Counted from the first letter of the stretch, positions 24,137 to 33,797 are shown. The stretch: DNA of 64,000 nt from CAYPHA01 sp964410215 (GCA_964410215.1 CAYPHA010000013.1:1-64000); one strand, 5' to 3'. Made by a program: numbers and translations. Notes: generated from the letters alone by a model not told the origin.

Positions 24137-25339
24137 ATGATTGTAATGGTTTTAAATACGGGAAGTTCTTCCGTCAAATATCAGGTCATAAACCCCGAAG
24201 TAGAAAAAGTGCTGGCTAAAGGGGTTGTCGAACGCATCGGCATGTCCGGTGCCATTCTCACACATAAACCGTTTGACCGCGACGAGGTCCGTTTATCCGG
24301 GGATATTTTTGACCATAAGATGGCTATAGAGTATGTACTGAGCATCTTACTGAGCAAGAATCACGGTGTGATATCAAAACGGGATGAAATCGATGCGGTC
24401 GGTCACCGTGTTGTGCATGGCGGGGAGGTGTTCAGCGATTCGGTTCTGATTAATGAAGACGTGATTCGGGAAATGCGCCGATGTATTGATTACGCGCCCC
24501 TTCATAATCCCCCGAACATCAAGGGTATCGATGCTGCAAAGCAGCTCCTCCCGCATGTACCGCATATCGGGGTTTTTGATACGGCCTTTCACCAGACCAT
24601 GCCGCCCCATGCCTACCTGTATGGTTTACCCTATGAATTATACAAGCGTCACCGGATTCGCCGCTATGGCTTTCACGGCACTTCCCACCGTTATGTGTCG
24701 GAACGTGCCGCACGTATGGTTAAGACCGACATGAGCAAGCTTAAAATGATCACCTGTCACCTTGGTAACGGTTGTTCTGCCGCTGCGATCAGGGAAGGGC
24801 ATTCGATCGATACATCGATGGGTTTCACACCGCTGGAGGGTCTGCTGATGGGCACCCGCAGCGGTGACATGGATCCGGCCATCATTCTCCAGATCATGAA
24901 CAAGGAAGAAATGAACATGAATGATGCGACGACGATGCTGAACAAACACAGCGGATTAAAAGGCGTAAGCGGTGTCAGCAGTGATATGCGCGAGATAGAA
25001 GATGAATATGATACCAATGAACGTTCGAAGCTGGCCCATGACCTGTTTACCTATCGTCTGAAAAAATATATCGGGTCGTATGCCGCCGCCATGGAAGGAC
25101 TCGATACGCTTGTTTTTACAGGCGGGATCGGTGAAAATTCGTCCCTGGTTCGTAAAAATTCACTCAACGGACTGGCGTTTATCGGTATTGAACTGGATCA
25201 GGAGAAAAATGAACAGCCAACGCGCGGTGAGCGTATCATAAGCAGCGATACATCCCGGGTGAAAATACTGGTAATTCCGACAAATGAAGAACTCGTTATC
25301 GCTATGGATACAATGAAAATCGTCAAAGAGATGTCTTGA
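24137..25339 (+). CDS. ackA: acetate kinase
   Basis: 400 residues with the full ASKHA signature: LNTGSSSVKY, VGHRVVHGG, YGFHGTSHRYV, HLGNGCSAAAI and FTGGIGENS. Forms ATP from acetyl phosphate and ADP. Lies 18 bases after the hydroxyacyl-CoA dehydrogenase gene with AGGA before the ATG. No phosphotransacetylase gene is in the window. The sequence would also fit a close propionate or butyrate kinase relative, but motifs favour acetate kinase. Confidence 0.95.
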   Translation: MIVMVLNTGSSSVKYQVINPEVEKVLAKGVVERIGMSGAILTHKPFDRDEVRLSGDIFDHKMAIEYVLSILLSKNHGVISKRDEIDAVGHRVVHGGEVFSDSVLINEDVIREMRRCIDYAPLHNPPNIKGIDAAKQLLPHVPHIGVFDTAFHQTMPPHAYLYGLPYELYKRHRIRRYGFHGTSHRYVSERAARMVKTDMSKLKMITCHLGNGCSAAAIREGHSIDTSMGFTPLEGLLMGTRSGDMDPAIILQIMNKEEMNMNDATTMLNKHSGLKGVSGVSSDMREIEDEYDTNERSKLAHDLFTYRLKKYIGSYAAAMEGLDTLVFTGGIGENSSLVRKNSLNGLAFIGIELDQEKNEQPTRGERIISSDTSRVKILVIPTNEELVIAMDTMKIVKEMS

Positions 25340-25380
25340 ATTCCGGAAAAAACCGGCAGACCGTATCATTAAATAATTTA

Positions 25381-25409
25381 TTGAAAATCAATCCTACTTT
25401 ATTTATATT
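25381..25409 (+). promoter_or_regulatory. sigma70-type promoter of the yceD-rpmF-plsX-fab operon
   Basis: TTGAAA (25381-25386), 17 bases, TATATT (25404-25409). The predicted start near 25416 leaves only about five bases before the yceD ATG, and no ribosome site is visible there, so the first gene may be translated from an almost leaderless message. Confidence 0.65.
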
Positions 25410-25420
25410 ACGCGTTTCTA

Positions 25421-25915
25421 ATGAAAATTTTTATTCAGAGTTTAAAGCAGGGCATCAGTGAGGTCCGCGAAACGATACAACCTGATTTTCTGCCGGAAGA
25501 CGTGGCCGGATTTTACCCCGGCCCGCTTGATGTCCATGCGGTGATTGACAAATTTGAGCATGATATCCGGATTAAAGTCGATTTCCGGACCGAAGCGGCT
25601 TATGAATGCGATCGCTGCCTCGATCATTTCCATCGCCAGGTGACCGGAAGTTTTCAACAGATCTACACACTGGGAAGTGATGATTTGTCAGATGATATTG
25701 AGATTCTCAAACTGGCATCGGATGCCAGGGAAATCGATATCTCACCATTACTCAGGGAAGCGGTATTGTTGAATCATCCCATTAAAATGCTCTGTGATCC
25801 GGAGTGTAAGGGAATATGTCCGAACTGCGGTGTGGATTTAAATAAAGAAGCGTGTCAGTGTTCGGGCGGAGGAACCGATCCGAGATGGGATGAGCTTAAA
25901 AAATTAATAAAGTAG
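25421..25915 (+). CDS. yceD: YceD/DUF177 protein
   Basis: 164 residues. Contains the DUF177 core with a CDRCL pair in the middle and a C-terminal cysteine cluster (CDPECKGICPNCG...CQC) likely to bind zinc. YceD is needed for normal 23S rRNA levels in E. coli and plants. Its position directly before rpmF is conserved across bacteria. No Shine-Dalgarno sequence is visible; see the promoter entry. Confidence 0.9.
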   Translation: MKIFIQSLKQGISEVRETIQPDFLPEDVAGFYPGPLDVHAVIDKFEHDIRIKVDFRTEAAYECDRCLDHFHRQVTGSFQQIYTLGSDDLSDDIEILKLASDAREIDISPLLREAVLLNHPIKMLCDPECKGICPNCGVDLNKEACQCSGGGTDPRWDELKKLIK

Positions 25916-25924
25916 GAGATACAA

Positions 25925-26113
25925 ATGGCAAACCCGAAACGAAAGATATCCCGCTCCAAACGGGATAAACGCCGCGCGCAATGGATGAGCTCGCTCAAAG
26001 CACGGACACTCATGTCCTGTGACCATTGTGGCGAGCCGAAATTACCTCATCGTGCCTGCCCCAGTTGCGGTTATTATCATGGCCGCAATGTATTTATTCC
26101 AAAATCTGAATAG
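25925..26113 (+). CDS. rpmF: 50S ribosomal protein L32
   Basis: 62 residues, basic N-terminus (MANPKRKISRSKRDKRRAQW) and a zinc ribbon of four cysteines (CDHCG and CPSCG). Zinc-binding version of L32. AGGAG precedes the ATG, nine bases after yceD. Confidence 0.97.
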   Translation: MANPKRKISRSKRDKRRAQWMSSLKARTLMSCDHCGEPKLPHRACPSCGYYHGRNVFIPKSE

Positions 26114-26134
26114 TATTATTATCAGGTAAATTTA

Positions 26135-27145
26135 GTGCGTATTGCATTAGATGTTTTAGGTGGAGATCACGGGCCCCGCGCAACTGTCGAAGGGGCTTAT
26201 TTATATATAAAAGAAAACCCGGCAGACGAAGTTGTTCTGGTGGGTGACCGTGATCTGATTCAACACCAGCTGAAGAACTATCCCGCCCAGTATCACGACA
26301 AGCTGACCATTGTCCATGCCCCTGAAAATATCGATATGAATGATTCACCGACGGACGCCGTCCGCAGGAAGAAAAATTCCTCGATGGTTGTGGGGCTTGA
26401 TATGCACAGGCATGACGAAGTGGAAGCTTTCGTGAGCGCCGGTAACACCGGAGCGCAGATGGCCGGAAGCCTGATGAGTCTGAAACGAATCCCCGGTGTA
26501 CGCCGCCCTGCGATTGGTACCTTTCTTCCAAGTGAAAAAGGGCTGGTTTTTATGATCGATGTCGGCGCAAATGTCGACAGCCGTCCGATTAACCTGTTGC
26601 AATTCGCTATAATGGGTGATATCTTTGTCAGCGATGTTTTTAATGCTCAGGATCTGAAAGTCGGATTGCTGAGCATCGGAGAGGAAGAAAAAAAAGGCAA
26701 TGAGCTGACTCTGAATGCCTTCGCCCTGTTGTCCAGGCATCTGCCGAATTTTCATGGAAACGTTGAAGGTAATGATATTCTTAAGGGTAAAACCGATATC
26801 ATTGTGTGTGACGGGTTTGTCGGAAATGTCCTTTTAAAAATGGCAGAAAGTATCATGGGCGTTCTGGTAAAAAGTATTAAACATTCTATCGGAAACAATC
26901 TTTTTACCAATCTCGGGGCGTTACTCGTAAAACCTGCCTTCTCTGAGATTAAACGATCATACAGTTACGAGGAATATGGCGGTGTACCGCTGCTTGGTGT
27001 CAACGGGATTTCCATCATTTGTCATGGCAGGTCGAGTGCACGGGCGATAAAGAATGCACTTAGAGTCGCAAAGAATATGGAACGCAAGCACGTGAATCAG
27101 CATATCGCAGAACGGTTAAAAGAAGAGGATCCTAAAGATGATTAA
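26135..27145 (+). CDS. plsX: phosphate acyltransferase PlsX
   Basis: 336 residues. Makes acyl phosphate from acyl carrier protein for phospholipid synthesis. Starts RIALDVLGGDHGP, with EAFVSAGNTGA and LLSIGEEEKKGN, and the C-terminal KRSYSYEEYGGVPLLG. GTG start at 26135 with AGGT upstream. It overlaps fabH by eight bases. Its partner PlsY is at 58.4 kb. Confidence 0.96.
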   Translation: MRIALDVLGGDHGPRATVEGAYLYIKENPADEVVLVGDRDLIQHQLKNYPAQYHDKLTIVHAPENIDMNDSPTDAVRRKKNSSMVVGLDMHRHDEVEAFVSAGNTGAQMAGSLMSLKRIPGVRRPAIGTFLPSEKGLVFMIDVGANVDSRPINLLQFAIMGDIFVSDVFNAQDLKVGLLSIGEEEKKGNELTLNAFALLSRHLPNFHGNVEGNDILKGKTDIIVCDGFVGNVLLKMAESIMGVLVKSIKHSIGNNLFTNLGALLVKPAFSEIKRSYSYEEYGGVPLLGVNGISIICHGRSSARAIKNALRVAKNMERKHVNQHIAERLKEEDPKDD

Positions 27146-28148
27146 AAAAGTTAAGATAAGTGCGGTCAGCCATTATGTACCCGATAAAGTTTTAACAAAT
27201 TTCGATCTGGAACGCATGGTCGATACAAGTGATGAGTGGATTCGCACCCGGACGGGCATCCGGGAACGCCGCATCCTGGAAGAGGGGAAAGCTACTTCAG
27301 ATATGGCTGCGGAAGCGGTAAAAACGCTCTGTAAGCAGCGTGGTATCGATCCAATGGAGATTGATGTTATAATCGTAGCCACGGTTACACCGGATATGTT
27401 CTTCCCGAGTACCGGTAACCTCGTTCAGGAAAAAGTCGGTGCCAGAAATGCCTGGTCCTTCGATGTTGCTGCCGCCTGTTCCGGTTTTTTGTTTGCCCTC
27501 AAAGTCGGTGCGCAGTTTATAAAAGCCGGTACGCATGAGAAAGTGGTCGTTATCGGTGCCGATAAAATGACAGCCATTGTTAATTATCGTGACCGGAATA
27601 CATGCGTTCTTTTCGGGGATGCCGCCGGAGCGGTTCTGCTGGAACCGGCGGAAGAGGATGAAAATGCCATTATCGATTTCAAGCTGTATTCAGACGGAAG
27701 CGGTGCTGAATATCTGAAAATGAAAGCCGGAGGCAGTCTGAATCCGGCCTCGCTTGAAACCATTGCCAACGACTGGCACTTTATCTACCAGGATGGCAAA
27801 TCGGTATTTAAATTTGCCGTGCAGAAGATGTCGGATGTGGCTTTTGAGATACTCGATGAGCACAATTTTACGGGTAAAGACCTGAAATTACTGGTACCGC
27901 ACCAGGCGAATCTAAGGATTATTGACGCCACTGTAAACCGTATCGGTGTTGATTATGATAAGGTTATGATCAATATCGAACGGTTCGGCAACACGACAGC
28001 GGCGACCATACCGCTGGCCTTGTCCGAAGCGTACCAGATGGGAAGACTGGAACCGGGTGACCTGGTTCTCTTTGCCACGTTTGGGGGCGGTTTTACCTGG
28101 GGAAGTGCGTTATTGAACTGGGCCATTGAAAAACCAGAATCTGCGTAA
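27138..28148 (+). CDS. fabH: beta-ketoacyl-ACP synthase III
   Basis: 336 residues, initiates fatty acid synthesis by condensing acyl-CoA with malonyl-ACP. Catalytic triad visible: Cys114 (AAACSGF), His in VPHQANLRI and Asn in GNTTAATIPLAL. Start overlaps plsX. A 108-base gap follows before fabD, with a small hairpin but no T tract. Confidence 0.97.
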   Translation: MIKKVKISAVSHYVPDKVLTNFDLERMVDTSDEWIRTRTGIRERRILEEGKATSDMAAEAVKTLCKQRGIDPMEIDVIIVATVTPDMFFPSTGNLVQEKVGARNAWSFDVAAACSGFLFALKVGAQFIKAGTHEKVVVIGADKMTAIVNYRDRNTCVLFGDAAGAVLLEPAEEDENAIIDFKLYSDGSGAEYLKMKAGGSLNPASLETIANDWHFIYQDGKSVFKFAVQKMSDVAFEILDEHNFTGKDLKLLVPHQANLRIIDATVNRIGVDYDKVMINIERFGNTTAATIPLALSEAYQMGRLEPGDLVLFATFGGGFTWGSALLNWAIEKPESA

Positions 28149-28256
28149 GAAGGATATGAAAAATATCCGTACGCGTTTCCAATATTGATAAAAAAAAAGA
28201 ACAGGAACTGCTGAACAAGCAGTTGCGGGATCCAAACTGCACACAGGATTTCTAAA

Positions 28257-29183
28257 ATGAATAAAATTGCATTTATCTTTCCGGGCCAGGCCTCCCAGTA
28301 CGTGGGCATGATGCAGGACCTCTATGACAGGTTTGACACAGCCCGTTCGCTGTTAAACCGGGCCGATGAGATTCTCGGATACGATCTGAAACAAATTTGC
28401 TTTAACGGTCCTGAGGAGGAGTTGAAACAGACAAACATCACACAACCGGCAATTTTCGTGCACAGTGTGATCGTATATGAGCTGATTAAAGACCGTATGC
28501 CGGTACATGGCGTTGCCGGACACAGCCTGGGTGAATACAGCGCCCTCGTCGCAGCCGGGGCACTGAACTTTGAAAACGGTCTGGAACTGGTAAAAGTCAG
28601 AAGCCGGCTTATGCATGAAGCCGGTACGAAGCGGCCCGGTGGTATGGGAGCCTTGATCGGGCTCAGCCCTGAACAGGTGAAGGAACTATGTGACAGCCTG
28701 TCCGAGGAGGGCATTCTGCAGCCGGCAAATTTTAATTCACCCGGGCAGATTGCCATATCCGGTGAAACGGACATGGTACAAAAGGGCCTGGAAAAAGCCA
28801 GGGAAATGGGTGCTAAAAAGGCCGTGGAACTGGTGGTCTCCGGCGCTTTCCACAGTCCGTTGATGTCCGATGCCCAGGAGGGGCTGGCCAATGCGATTCG
28901 CGCTACCGCTATCAGAGATGCGGCAATACCACTGTATTCAAATGTGACGGCGGAACCCGTGCAGTCGGCAGAGGATATTCAAAACCGGTTACTGGAACAG
29001 TTAACCCATCCCGTGTTATGGCAGAATATTATTGAACAAATGATACAGGACGGTTTCAGCTCATTTTACGAGGTCGGACCCGGCAAAGTGCTAAAAGGAT
29101 TGTTAAAACGAATCGACCGGTCTGTACCGTGTACGGAAATCGGCATGTATGAGGCTGTACAACATCTTGGAGAATCATCATGA
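28257..29183 (+). CDS. fabD: malonyl-CoA:ACP transacylase
   Basis: 308 residues. Loads malonate on acyl carrier protein. Starts KIAFIFPGQASQYVGM; nucleophile Ser90 in GHSLGEYSAL; catalytic His in SGAFHSPLM. AGGA before the ATG. Stop overlaps fabG by ATGA. Confidence 0.97.
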   Translation: MNKIAFIFPGQASQYVGMMQDLYDRFDTARSLLNRADEILGYDLKQICFNGPEEELKQTNITQPAIFVHSVIVYELIKDRMPVHGVAGHSLGEYSALVAAGALNFENGLELVKVRSRLMHEAGTKRPGGMGALIGLSPEQVKELCDSLSEEGILQPANFNSPGQIAISGETDMVQKGLEKAREMGAKKAVELVVSGAFHSPLMSDAQEGLANAIRATAIRDAAIPLYSNVTAEPVQSAEDIQNRLLEQLTHPVLWQNIIEQMIQDGFSSFYEVGPGKVLKGLLKRIDRSVPCTEIGMYEAVQHLGESS

Positions 29184-29920
29184 TACATGAAGGTAAAGTG
29201 GCAATTGTAACCGGAGCGGCAAGGGGAATCGGTAAAGCCATTGCCAGAAAACTGGCTGATAACGGCTGTCATATCGTCATTTCCGATATTCTTGCGGACG
29301 AAGCCGAAGCGACCGCAAAGGAACTGGCACAGGCGGGCGTTCAAACACTGGCGGTGAAAACTGATATTTCAAAAAAAGAAGATATTGACACGCTGATATC
29401 CAAAACAGTGGAAACATTCGGCACGATCGACTACCTGGTTAACAATGCCGGTATCACACGTGATAACCTGGCCATTCGTATGTCCGAACAGGAATGGGAT
29501 ATGGTTCTGGATATCAATCTCAAGGGCAGTTTTTTCTGTGCGCAGCAGGTTGCCAAAGTGATGATGAAGAAACGGACCGGCCGCATCGTGAATATCGCTT
29601 CTGTCAGCGGCATCCTCGGCACGGCGGGACAGGCCAATTATGCTTCGTCAAAGGCCGGATTGATTGCCCTGACCAAGGTGCTGGCAAGGGAACTGGGTGC
29701 CAGAAATATCAATGTAAATGCCGTGGCTCCCGGATTTATCTTAACTGAAATGACCGATACACTTGCAGAAAATGTAAAAGAAGATTATCTTTCACAAATT
29801 CCTTTGAAAAGAGCAGGCACGCCGGAGGATGTAGCCGATGTCGTTCACTTTCTGGTTTCGCCTGAATCCGCTTATGTCTCCGGAGTCGTAATAAGCGTTT
29901 CCGGCGGAATGGTGATGTAA
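29180..29920 (+). CDS. fabG: 3-oxoacyl-ACP reductase
   Basis: 246 residues, NADPH-dependent short-chain dehydrogenase. Cofactor loop TGAARGIGKA, NNAG, catalytic Ser in IASVSG and the YxxxK pair in YASSKAG. Start codon overlaps the fabD stop (ATGA), giving translational coupling. Confidence 0.97.
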   Translation: MIHEGKVAIVTGAARGIGKAIARKLADNGCHIVISDILADEAEATAKELAQAGVQTLAVKTDISKKEDIDTLISKTVETFGTIDYLVNNAGITRDNLAIRMSEQEWDMVLDINLKGSFFCAQQVAKVMMKKRTGRIVNIASVSGILGTAGQANYASSKAGLIALTKVLARELGARNINVNAVAPGFILTEMTDTLAENVKEDYLSQIPLKRAGTPEDVADVVHFLVSPESAYVSGVVISVSGGMVM

Positions 29921-29976
29921 GTTTTTGTAAATAAACCTGTAAGTAACATATTGAAGGTATTAATAAGGAGGAAAGA

Positions 29977-30210
29977 ATGGATACTGATGCTCAAGTAAAA
30001 GAGATTATTATCGATCAGCTGGGAGTCAATGAGGACCAGGTTAAACCGGAAGCTTCATTTATTGATGATCTTGGTGCTGACAGTCTTGACACGGTTGAAC
30101 TGGTAATGGCATTTGAAGAGAAATTCGATATCGAAATTCCTGATGAGGATGCCGAAAAGATGCGTACGGTCGGTGACGCTATAGCGTACCTGAAAGAAAA
30201 ACTGGGGTAG
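29977..30210 (+). CDS. acpP: acyl carrier protein of fatty acid synthesis
   Basis: 77 residues, canonical GADSLDTVELVMAFEE with the phosphopantetheinylated Ser. Strong AAGGAGG ribosome site. Followed by a terminator hairpin, so it can be transcribed in excess over fabF. Confidence 0.97.
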   Translation: MDTDAQVKEIIIDQLGVNEDQVKPEASFIDDLGADSLDTVELVMAFEEKFDIEIPDEDAEKMRTVGDAIAYLKEKLG

Positions 30211-30239
30211 TACGATTTCAAAATTTGCGTCAAAATAGA

Positions 30240-30280
30240 AACAATCCTTTTGAGATATCTTAAGGATTGTTTTTATTTAT
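30240..30280 (+). terminator. intrinsic terminator between acpP and fabF
   Basis: AACAATCCTT (30240-30249) pairs with AAGGATTGTT (30262-30271), 12-base loop, followed by TTTATTTAT. It lies inside the fab operon. I see no clear promoter between it and fabF, so it may act as a partial terminator that adjusts acpP versus fabF levels. Confidence 0.65.
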
Positions 30281-30382
30281 AAGAGAACGCCCTGATTGTC
30301 ATTGTCTATTCTCGGACCACTGCTGCAAACTGTCTGTTCTCGTCTAAGAAATCAGATTTGTATGATCAAAAATGGTGGGTTT

Positions 30383-31633
30383 ATGGAAAAACGTCGTGTG
30401 GTAGTTACCGGTCTGGGTGCCATTACACCTGTCGGTAGCACGGTTGAGGAAACCTGGAAAAACATTCTGAACGGTATCAGCGGGGTCGGAAAAATCACCC
30501 AGTTTGATACTGAAAAATATAGCACGAAGATCGCCGCGGAAGTAAAGAACTACGATCCCCTGAATTATTTCGAGAAGAAGGAAGCCCGCAAGCTGGACCG
30601 TTTTGCCCAGTTTGCCATCATTGCCGCACGGGAGGCCGTCGAAAAATCGGGAATAGATTTTGAGCAGGAAAACCGTGACCGGGTCGGTGTCATCATCGGT
30701 TCCGGTATCGGGGGGATGAATACGTTCCAGACAGAGTTTGAGAAGTTGCTTACGCAGGGGCCGCGGAGGGTGAGTCCGCATTTCATACCCCAGCTCATCA
30801 GTGATATCGTCTCAGGGCATGTTTCCATTATGTATAATCTCAAGGGGCCCAACTACGCGACCACCTCGGCCTGTGCCACCTCCGGTCACAGCATCGGGCT
30901 GGGCGTGCGTACCATTCAATATGGTGACGCGGATATGATGATTTGCGGCGGTGCGGAAGCAGCCGTCAATGAAATGGGCGTGTCCGGGTTCAGCAATATG
31001 AAAGCGATATCCACCCTGAATGAAACACCCGAACTGGCCAGCCGGCCGTTCGACCTGGATCGTGACGGTTTTGTTATCGGCGAAGGGGCCGGCGTTGTGG
31101 TCCTGGAGGAACTGGAACATGCAAAAGCCCGTGGCGCCCGTATTTATGCGGAAGCGGCCGGTATTGGTTTTACAGGTGATGCTTTCCATGTCACACAGCC
31201 TGCACCGGGCGGCGAAGGTGCCGTTCGTGCCATGCGTCTGTGTATCGAAGATGCCGGACTGACCCTCGATGATGTCGATTATATCAATGCACACGGGACC
31301 TCGACACCCTTCAATGACAGGAACGAGACGGAGGCGATTAAGACGCTGTTTGGCGAGAGAGCCTACGACCTTAAAATCAGTTCTTCCAAGTCCATGACCG
31401 GTCACTTGCTTGGTGCGGCCGGAGCGGTTGAGTTGATCCTTTCCAGTCTGGCCATACAGGACAGTAAAGTTCCACCCACGGCCAATTACCGGACACCGGA
31501 TCCCGATTGTGACCTGGACTATGTCCCGAACACATTCATCGATGCGCCGGTCCGGGTGGCAGTCAGCAACTCGTTCGGATTCGGTGGTCATAATGCCTGT
31601 CTCTGTGTAAAAGCAGCTGACTTCGGGCGATAA
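30383..31633 (+). CDS. fabF: beta-ketoacyl-ACP synthase II
   Basis: 416 residues from ATG 30383; a longer frame from 30296 exists but the family starts at EKRRVVVTGLG, which fits this ATG. Elongating condensing enzyme with Cys164 (TSACATSG), first His in NAHGTSTPFND and second His in KSMTGHLLGAAG. Followed after six bases by rnc. Confidence 0.96.
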   Translation: MEKRRVVVTGLGAITPVGSTVEETWKNILNGISGVGKITQFDTEKYSTKIAAEVKNYDPLNYFEKKEARKLDRFAQFAIIAAREAVEKSGIDFEQENRDRVGVIIGSGIGGMNTFQTEFEKLLTQGPRRVSPHFIPQLISDIVSGHVSIMYNLKGPNYATTSACATSGHSIGLGVRTIQYGDADMMICGGAEAAVNEMGVSGFSNMKAISTLNETPELASRPFDLDRDGFVIGEGAGVVVLEELEHAKARGARIYAEAAGIGFTGDAFHVTQPAPGGEGAVRAMRLCIEDAGLTLDDVDYINAHGTSTPFNDRNETEAIKTLFGERAYDLKISSSKSMTGHLLGAAGAVELILSSLAIQDSKVPPTANYRTPDPDCDLDYVPNTFIDAPVRVAVSNSFGFGGHNACLCVKAADFGR

Positions 31634-31639
31634 TTTTCA

Positions 31640-32461
31640 ATGCGCTTTATCAGAAGACGTACGTCCTATATGATAAAAAAAATAATCCAAAGGATTGGTA
31701 AAAAAAACAGGGGCAGGGAAAAATACCCTGTTGATATTGCTGCCGTGGAAAGCAGTATACATTATCAGTTCCGTGACAAGAATCTGCTTCTGCTTGCCCT
31801 GAAGCACCGTTCCTACCAGAATGGAAGTACTGAAAATGGTATTGAGTCAAATGAACGGCTGGAATTTCTGGGTGATGCCGTTCTTGATCTGATCACGACC
31901 GAGCATTTGTACAGTCATTTTACGGACCATGATGAAGGAACGCTTTCAAAGAAAAAATCCGTCCTGGTATCCCGCCAGGTACTTGGGCATATTACGGAGC
32001 AGCTCGGGCTGGGCCGATATCTTCTCATAAACAAAGGTGAGGAAAAGACAGGGGGGCGCAGCCGCCGGTCCAACCTGGCCAATCTTTTTGAGGCGCTTCT
32101 TGGTGCGATCTACCTGGATGCCGGAATGGAGCCGTCACGTAAATTTGTTGATACTTTCGTCCTGAAACGCAGTGAAGAATTTCTTTCCACCAATACCTTT
32201 TTTAATTATAAATCCGGTTTGCTTGAATTCGCCCAGTCCCGCGGCTGGGGATTTCCGAAATACCAGGTCATCAGTGAAAAGGGGCCGGATCATGATAAAA
32301 AATTCGTCGTTGTTGCCAAAGTAAACAATAAATGGTCGGCGAAAGGTTCGGGCCGGAGTAAGAAGAAGGCGGAACAGCGGGCCGCCCAGAATCTTTTAAA
32401 TAAATTAGCGTCAGAAAAAGCGGAACCGTCAGAACACGAAAAAAATATCGCGGTTAAATAA
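31640..32461 (+). CDS. rnc: ribonuclease III
   Basis: 273 residues: an N-terminal endonuclease domain with the signature NERLEFLGDAVLDLI and the second acidic site FEALLGAIYLDAG, and a C-terminal double-stranded-RNA-binding domain (about 190-258, GSGRSKKKAEQRAAQNLL). Processes rRNA precursors. Linked to fabF, as in many bacteria. Met 31670 is an alternative start; neither has a strong ribosome site. Last housekeeping gene before the polysaccharide locus. Confidence 0.95.
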   Translation: MRFIRRRTSYMIKKIIQRIGKKNRGREKYPVDIAAVESSIHYQFRDKNLLLLALKHRSYQNGSTENGIESNERLEFLGDAVLDLITTEHLYSHFTDHDEGTLSKKKSVLVSRQVLGHITEQLGLGRYLLINKGEEKTGGRSRRSNLANLFEALLGAIYLDAGMEPSRKFVDTFVLKRSEEFLSTNTFFNYKSGLLEFAQSRGWGFPKYQVISEKGPDHDKKFVVVAKVNNKWSAKGSGRSKKKAEQRAAQNLLNKLASEKAEPSEHEKNIAVK

Positions 32462-32504
32462 GGGCCGCTCAACGGACTGTAGACATAATAGCACAGGAAA
32501 TGTT

Positions 32505-33761
32505 ATGAGAAAAATTTTCTTTATCGTCATAGCACTCAGTTTTTCTTTATTTTTACAAAATTATGCTCAGGAGCAGCAGCAACTTCCATTACTTGATGTG
32601 CAAAATAAAAAGTTTCCGAATTCGTTCGAGCGTTTTTACCGAACGCGTTCCATTATACAAACTATTGCACCGCAAGTACTGGAAGCAGAACTTGAAGCGA
32701 ATAATTATATTGTCGGTCCCGGAGATCAATTTAAAATTAGTGTGTTTGGTGCAGCCGAAAAGGAGTTTAACCTTACATTACTTCCCGAGGGTTCGGTAGT
32801 TGTTGACGGTATTGGAGAATATGAGTTAAAAGGTTTAACGCTTCATGAAGCAAAAAAAATAATAAAAACTGAAATTCAGAAATATTATATAAATGCAGAA
32901 ATACGAGTTAACCTGACCGGCCTACGCAAATTCAGGGTATATCTCACCGGAGAAGTAAATAATCCCGGAACTTATTTTGCGCAGGGTTCAGATAGAATTT
33001 CAGATGTGTTGGAGGTCGCAGCTCCAACGGAACCGCGTAACAGCGAAGAACCAAGGTCCGGACTGAATGATTGGGCTGATGATACAAAAATAGAAATACA
33101 CCGCCTGGATGGCACCGTTTTAGAAATTGATATTACACAATTTTACAGATTTGGAGATAAATCACATAATCCCTATTTGCAGGGAGGTGATATCATATTT
33201 GCACCCTCAATTAATCTTTCCGAATCCTACGTCATTATCGAAGGAAATGTCGGATATCAGGGAATATATTCCCTGAAGGACAATGAAAATCTGTTTCAGT
33301 TTTTGCGTCGTGTTTCAGCGTTAAGCAAACGTTCCAACCTCGAGAATATAATCCTTGTCCGGGATGAACAAAAAACCAGTATTGATCTTCTTCATAATCA
33401 GGAAGATTATATGGATTTTAAACTGCAGGACAGGGATAAAATAATTATTCCGGTTTTGTTCAGAACGGTTTATGTACGGGGTGAAGTATTTGCTCCGGGA
33501 GAACTTCCATATCTTGCCAACTACAGAGCTAAAGATTATATCGGGCAAGCAGGTGCACTGGATTCAGGTGTGGGTGAAGATGATATCATCGTTATAAGGC
33601 AAACGAACGGTGAAGTTCTGAAAGGTGGCGATGTGATCGTTGAAAAAGGTGATACGATTATTTTGCCAAAGCGAAGCAGGGAAGTATTCAAGGATTACAT
33701 GACTATTTTTGCACCGATCATTTCATTGCTTATTGCTACTGTAGCACTTGTACAAAATTAA
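32505..33761 (+). CDS. Wza-like polysaccharide export outer-membrane protein
   Basis: 418 residues, signal peptide about 1-22 (MRKIFFIVIALSFSLFLQNYAQ; no lipobox Cys, unlike E. coli Wza). A Poly_export domain begins at YIVGPGDQFKISVFG (about residue 66) and includes the family's GLTLHEAKK helix; SLBB beta-grasp repeats follow (VYLTGEVNNPGTYF, VIIEGNVGYQGIY, VYVRGEVFAPGELPY). A hydrophobic helix near the C-terminus (FAPIISLLIATVALV) could insert in the outer membrane as the Wza pore helices do. First gene of the surface polysaccharide locus. Codon use is AT-richer than upstream genes. Confidence 0.9.
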   Translation: MRKIFFIVIALSFSLFLQNYAQEQQQLPLLDVQNKKFPNSFERFYRTRSIIQTIAPQVLEAELEANNYIVGPGDQFKISVFGAAEKEFNLTLLPEGSVVVDGIGEYELKGLTLHEAKKIIKTEIQKYYINAEIRVNLTGLRKFRVYLTGEVNNPGTYFAQGSDRISDVLEVAAPTEPRNSEEPRSGLNDWADDTKIEIHRLDGTVLEIDITQFYRFGDKSHNPYLQGGDIIFAPSINLSESYVIIEGNVGYQGIYSLKDNENLFQFLRRVSALSKRSNLENIILVRDEQKTSIDLLHNQEDYMDFKLQDRDKIIIPVLFRTVYVRGEVFAPGELPYLANYRAKDYIGQAGALDSGVGEDDIIVIRQTNGEVLKGGDVIVEKGDTIILPKRSREVFKDYMTIFAPIISLLIATVALVQN

Positions 33762-33797
33762 ATATATGAGAATTTAAATTTTAACAGAGAGATTGAA

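Noticed and set aside
28206..28224. Hairpin AACTGCT / AGCAGTT between fabH and fabD
   Set aside because: Short seven-base stem with no T tract; the operon appears continuous, so I do not call a terminator.
30812..31591. Open frame of 259 codons on the - strand
   Set aside because: It lies wholly antisense to fabF and reads as low-complexity shadow sequence.
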